Below are positions 62,199 to 64,000 of a stretch of DNA of 64,000 nt, in pieces. The notes below the pieces were generated by a model that made no database searches, was not told where the DNA came from, and saw only the letters and a program-made list of their open reading frames with translations. The DNA is taken from assembly GCF_002233675.1 (NCBI RefSeq), contig NZ_NMUQ01000001.1, forward strand, positions 189,021 through 253,020, in the 5' to 3' direction. A program made the translations under genes and the position numbers. Every line of letters begins with the position of its first letter. The stretch's first letter is position 1. Source of the stretch: Paenibacillus herberti. Its GTDB lineage: Bacteria; Bacillota; Bacilli; Paenibacillales; Paenibacillaceae.

Positions 62199-63449
62199 AT
62201 GGGATTCCAAAAAATGCCGGGTACACAGGATCTGCTGCCCGGTTCAGTAGAACGTTGGCAATTCGTAGAAGGCAAGGCGAGAGAAATTTGTCGCCGCTTT
62301 AATTTCCGCGAGATCCGCACGCCGATCTTCGAATCGACGGATCTGTTCCGCCGCGGCGTCGGCGAGACGACAGATATTGTGGAGAAGGAGATGTACACCT
62401 TCGAGGATCGCGGCGGGCGCAGCCTGACGCTACGTCCTGAGGGCACTGCAGGCGCCGTGCGCGCCTATGTGGAAAATAAGCTGTACGGCGAGCCGGATCT
62501 GACCAAGCTGTATTACATTGGTTCAATGTTCCGCTATGAGCGGCAGCAGGCAGGCCGTTACAGACAATTCCACCAATTCGGCGTGGAGGCTCTAGGCTCG
62601 GCTGAACCGGCGTTGGACGCGGAAGTCATCGCACTTGGTTATACGTTTTACACGGAAGTTGGACTTAGAGGCGTAAGAGTGGAAATCAACTCCGTCGGCA
62701 CGCCGGCCGTAAGGGCTGCATTCCGAGCGAAGTTGCTGGAATTCTTGGAGCCGAAGCGTTCGATTTTGTGCAAAGACTGCCAATCGCGAATGGATCGCAA
62801 CCCGCTGCGCGTGCTGGACTGCAAGGTGGACCAGCAGCATTTTGAGGGTGCACCGTCCATTCTGGACAGCCTTGACGAAGAGTGCACCGTACACTTCGAG
62901 AAAGTGAAGGCTTATCTCACGGATATGAATATTCCGTATGAGATCAATTCCCGCCTTGTGCGCGGATTGGATTATTATACGCACACTGCTTTTGAATTCA
63001 AAGCAGAAGGAATTGGCGCCATCGATACGATCGGCGGAGGCGGCCGCTACAATGGCCTTGTCGGCGATATCGGCGGCCCAGACCAGCCAGGGGTTGGCTT
63101 TGGCCTTGGCATTGAGCGGACTGTAATGATTCTGGAGCATCAGCAGGGAGCAGAATCAGTGGCGCAGCCACTGGATGTGTACCTCGTTGCACTCGGTGAG
63201 GCGGCGGAAGTGGAAGTATCCCGCCAGCTGAATGTGTTGCGGATGGCGGGCTTGTCCGCTGACCGCGACTACCAGGGCCGCAAGATGAAAGCGCAGATGA
63301 AGTCGGCGGATCGTTTTGCCGCTCGTTTTACCGGAATTCTAGGCGATGACGAGCTGGCTTTGGGACAGATTGCGCTGAAGCGCATGGACACTGGCGAGCA
63401 GCGTATGGTGTCGCTGGCGGAGCTGGCTGCGGCGATTAAGGGCGAATAG
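62199..63449 (+). CDS. hisS: Histidyl-tRNA synthetase
   Basis: Class II synthetase for His. Motif 2 ([21 protein letters not shown]), the His-specific [15 protein letters not shown] and motif 3-like [10 protein letters not shown] with GFGLGIER are clear, followed by the anticodon-binding domain. Length is 416 aa. ATG 62199 follows AGGAGGTAC. It is first in hisS-aspS under the T-box. Confidence 0.97.
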   Translation: MGFQKMPGTQDLLPGSVERWQFVEGKAREICRRFNFREIRTPIFESTDLFRRGVGETTDIVEKEMYTFEDRGGRSLTLRPEGTAGAVRAYVENKLYGEPDLTKLYYIGSMFRYERQQAGRYRQFHQFGVEALGSAEPALDAEVIALGYTFYTEVGLRGVRVEINSVGTPAVRAAFRAKLLEFLEPKRSILCKDCQSRMDRNPLRVLDCKVDQQHFEGAPSILDSLDEECTVHFEKVKAYLTDMNIPYEINSRLVRGLDYYTHTAFEFKAEGIGAIDTIGGGGRYNGLVGDIGGPDQPGVGFGLGIERTVMILEHQQGAESVAQPLDVYLVALGEAAEVEVSRQLNVLRMAGLSADRDYQGRKMKAQMKSADRFAARFTGILGDDELALGQIALKRMDTGEQRMVSLAELAAAIKGE

Positions 63450-63476
63450 TTACTATCGATAAGGAGTGGAAATGTA

Positions 63477-64000
63477 TGAGTGAAATTATCCATTGCGGAC
63501 GCCTGAGTAAGGCGGATGTTGGTAAGACGGTTGAATTGAAGGGCTGGGTGCAGCGTCGTCGTGACCTTGGAGGCGTGCTGTTCATCGATTTGCGCGACCG
63601 CACGGGCATTGTACAAATCGTGTTCAACCCGGACTTCTCCGGCGATGCGCTTGCTATTGCTGACCGCGCTCGCAGCGAGTTCGTGCTTGCTGTTAAAGGC
63701 AAAGTGGTTGAGCGTGAAGCAGAAACCCGCAACCCGAATTTGGCGACTGGCGAAGTTGAAGTTCGCATCACCGAGATCGAAGTGTTGAATGCGGCTAAAA
63801 CGCCTCCTTTTCCAATTGAGGATGGCATCGAAGTGGACGAGTCGCTCCGCCTGAAATACCGTTATCTCGACCTGCGTCGTCCAGAGATGCAGCGTACGCT
63901 GCTGCTTCGCTCCAAAGCGGCGAAAATTTTCCGCGACTTCCTTGATGGCGAGCAATTTGTTGAGGTGGAAACACCGATTCTGACGAAAAGCACGCCGGAA
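63477..64000 (+). CDS. aspS: Aspartyl-tRNA synthetase, N-terminal part (cut by window end)
   Basis: Class II synthetase for Asp. The first 174 residues are visible: the OB-fold anticodon-binding domain ([20 protein letters not shown]) and the start of the catalytic domain with motif 1 ([10 protein letters not shown], then [17 protein letters not shown]). ATG 63477 has AAGGAGTGG upstream, 27 bases after hisS. The catalytic motifs 2 and 3 lie outside the window. Confidence 0.97.

Overview
The window looks like a chromosomal core segment of an endospore-forming Gram-positive bacterium of the family Paenibacillaceae (Paenibacillus or a near relative). The gene order from hemL to hisS-aspS follows the Bacillus subtilis block hemL-spoVID-valS-folC-spoIIB-maf-radC-mreBCD-minCD-spoIVFAB-rplU-prp-rpmA-spo0B-obg-pheBA-safA-bofC-ruvAB-queA-tgt-yajC-yrzE-yrbG-spoVB-comN-secDF-recJ-apt-relA-dtd-hisS-aspS. 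The DNA is richer in G+C than B. subtilis. It also carries genes B. subtilis lacks or keeps elsewhere: ruvC, an RNase E/G gene, murC after folC, rodA after minD, and hom-thrB inside the phe cluster. Nearly all genes are on the plus strand. No tRNA, rRNA or CRISPR array was seen.

Layout. 1-5 kb: end of hemL, an RluA-type pseudouridine synthase, spoVID, an AT-rich anchored orphan protein, and the T-box leader of valS. 5-14.3 kb: valS-folC-murC, spoIIB, a DUF4321 gene, maf and radC. 14.3-19.5 kb: a shape and division block, mreBCD-minCD-rodA. 19.5-20.0 kb: a structured gap with a very short minus-strand ORF resembling a BsrE/TxpA-type type I toxin. 20-27 kb: spoIVFA-spoIVFB, RNase E/G, rplU-prp-rpmA, spo0B-obg. 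27-31.6 kb: a methyltransferase, then pheB-hom-thrB-pheA. 31.6-35 kb: a dispersed repeat, safA and bofC. 35-43 kb: ruvCAB, a DCC-family gene, a SpoIID/LytB protein, queA, tgt and yajC. 43-46 kb: an accessory insertion with a WYL regulator, an IS3 transposase relic, a second inverted copy of the dispersed repeat and a PAP2 phosphatase. 46-49.6 kb: yrzE, DUF421, spoVB and comN. 49.6-52.2 kb: a second accessory pair, a sulfatase and a divergent AraC regulator. 52.2-64 kb: secDF, a CDF-like protein, recJ, apt, relA, dtd, a small orphan ORF, and a T-box-controlled hisS-aspS operon cut by the window end.

How the genes work together. Several genes serve sporulation: Spo0B in the phosphorelay; SpoIIB and a SpoIID-like protein in septal or engulfment peptidoglycan work; SpoIVFA/FB and BofC in forespore-to-mother-cell signalling; SpoVB in cortex synthesis; SpoVID and SafA in the coat. 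Candidate sigma-E, sigma-G and sigma-K promoters can be read upstream of several of them. The other large themes are cell shape and septum placement, aminoacyl-tRNA synthesis under T-box control, Holliday-junction processing, queuosine synthesis, protein export, and stringent response with purine salvage. The least expected signals are the putative type I toxin locus, a hisS-aspS T-box whose specifier and T-box bulge both point to tRNA-Asp, two inverted copies of an intergenic repeat, and an orphan protein with an ET79/aegerolysin-like pattern.
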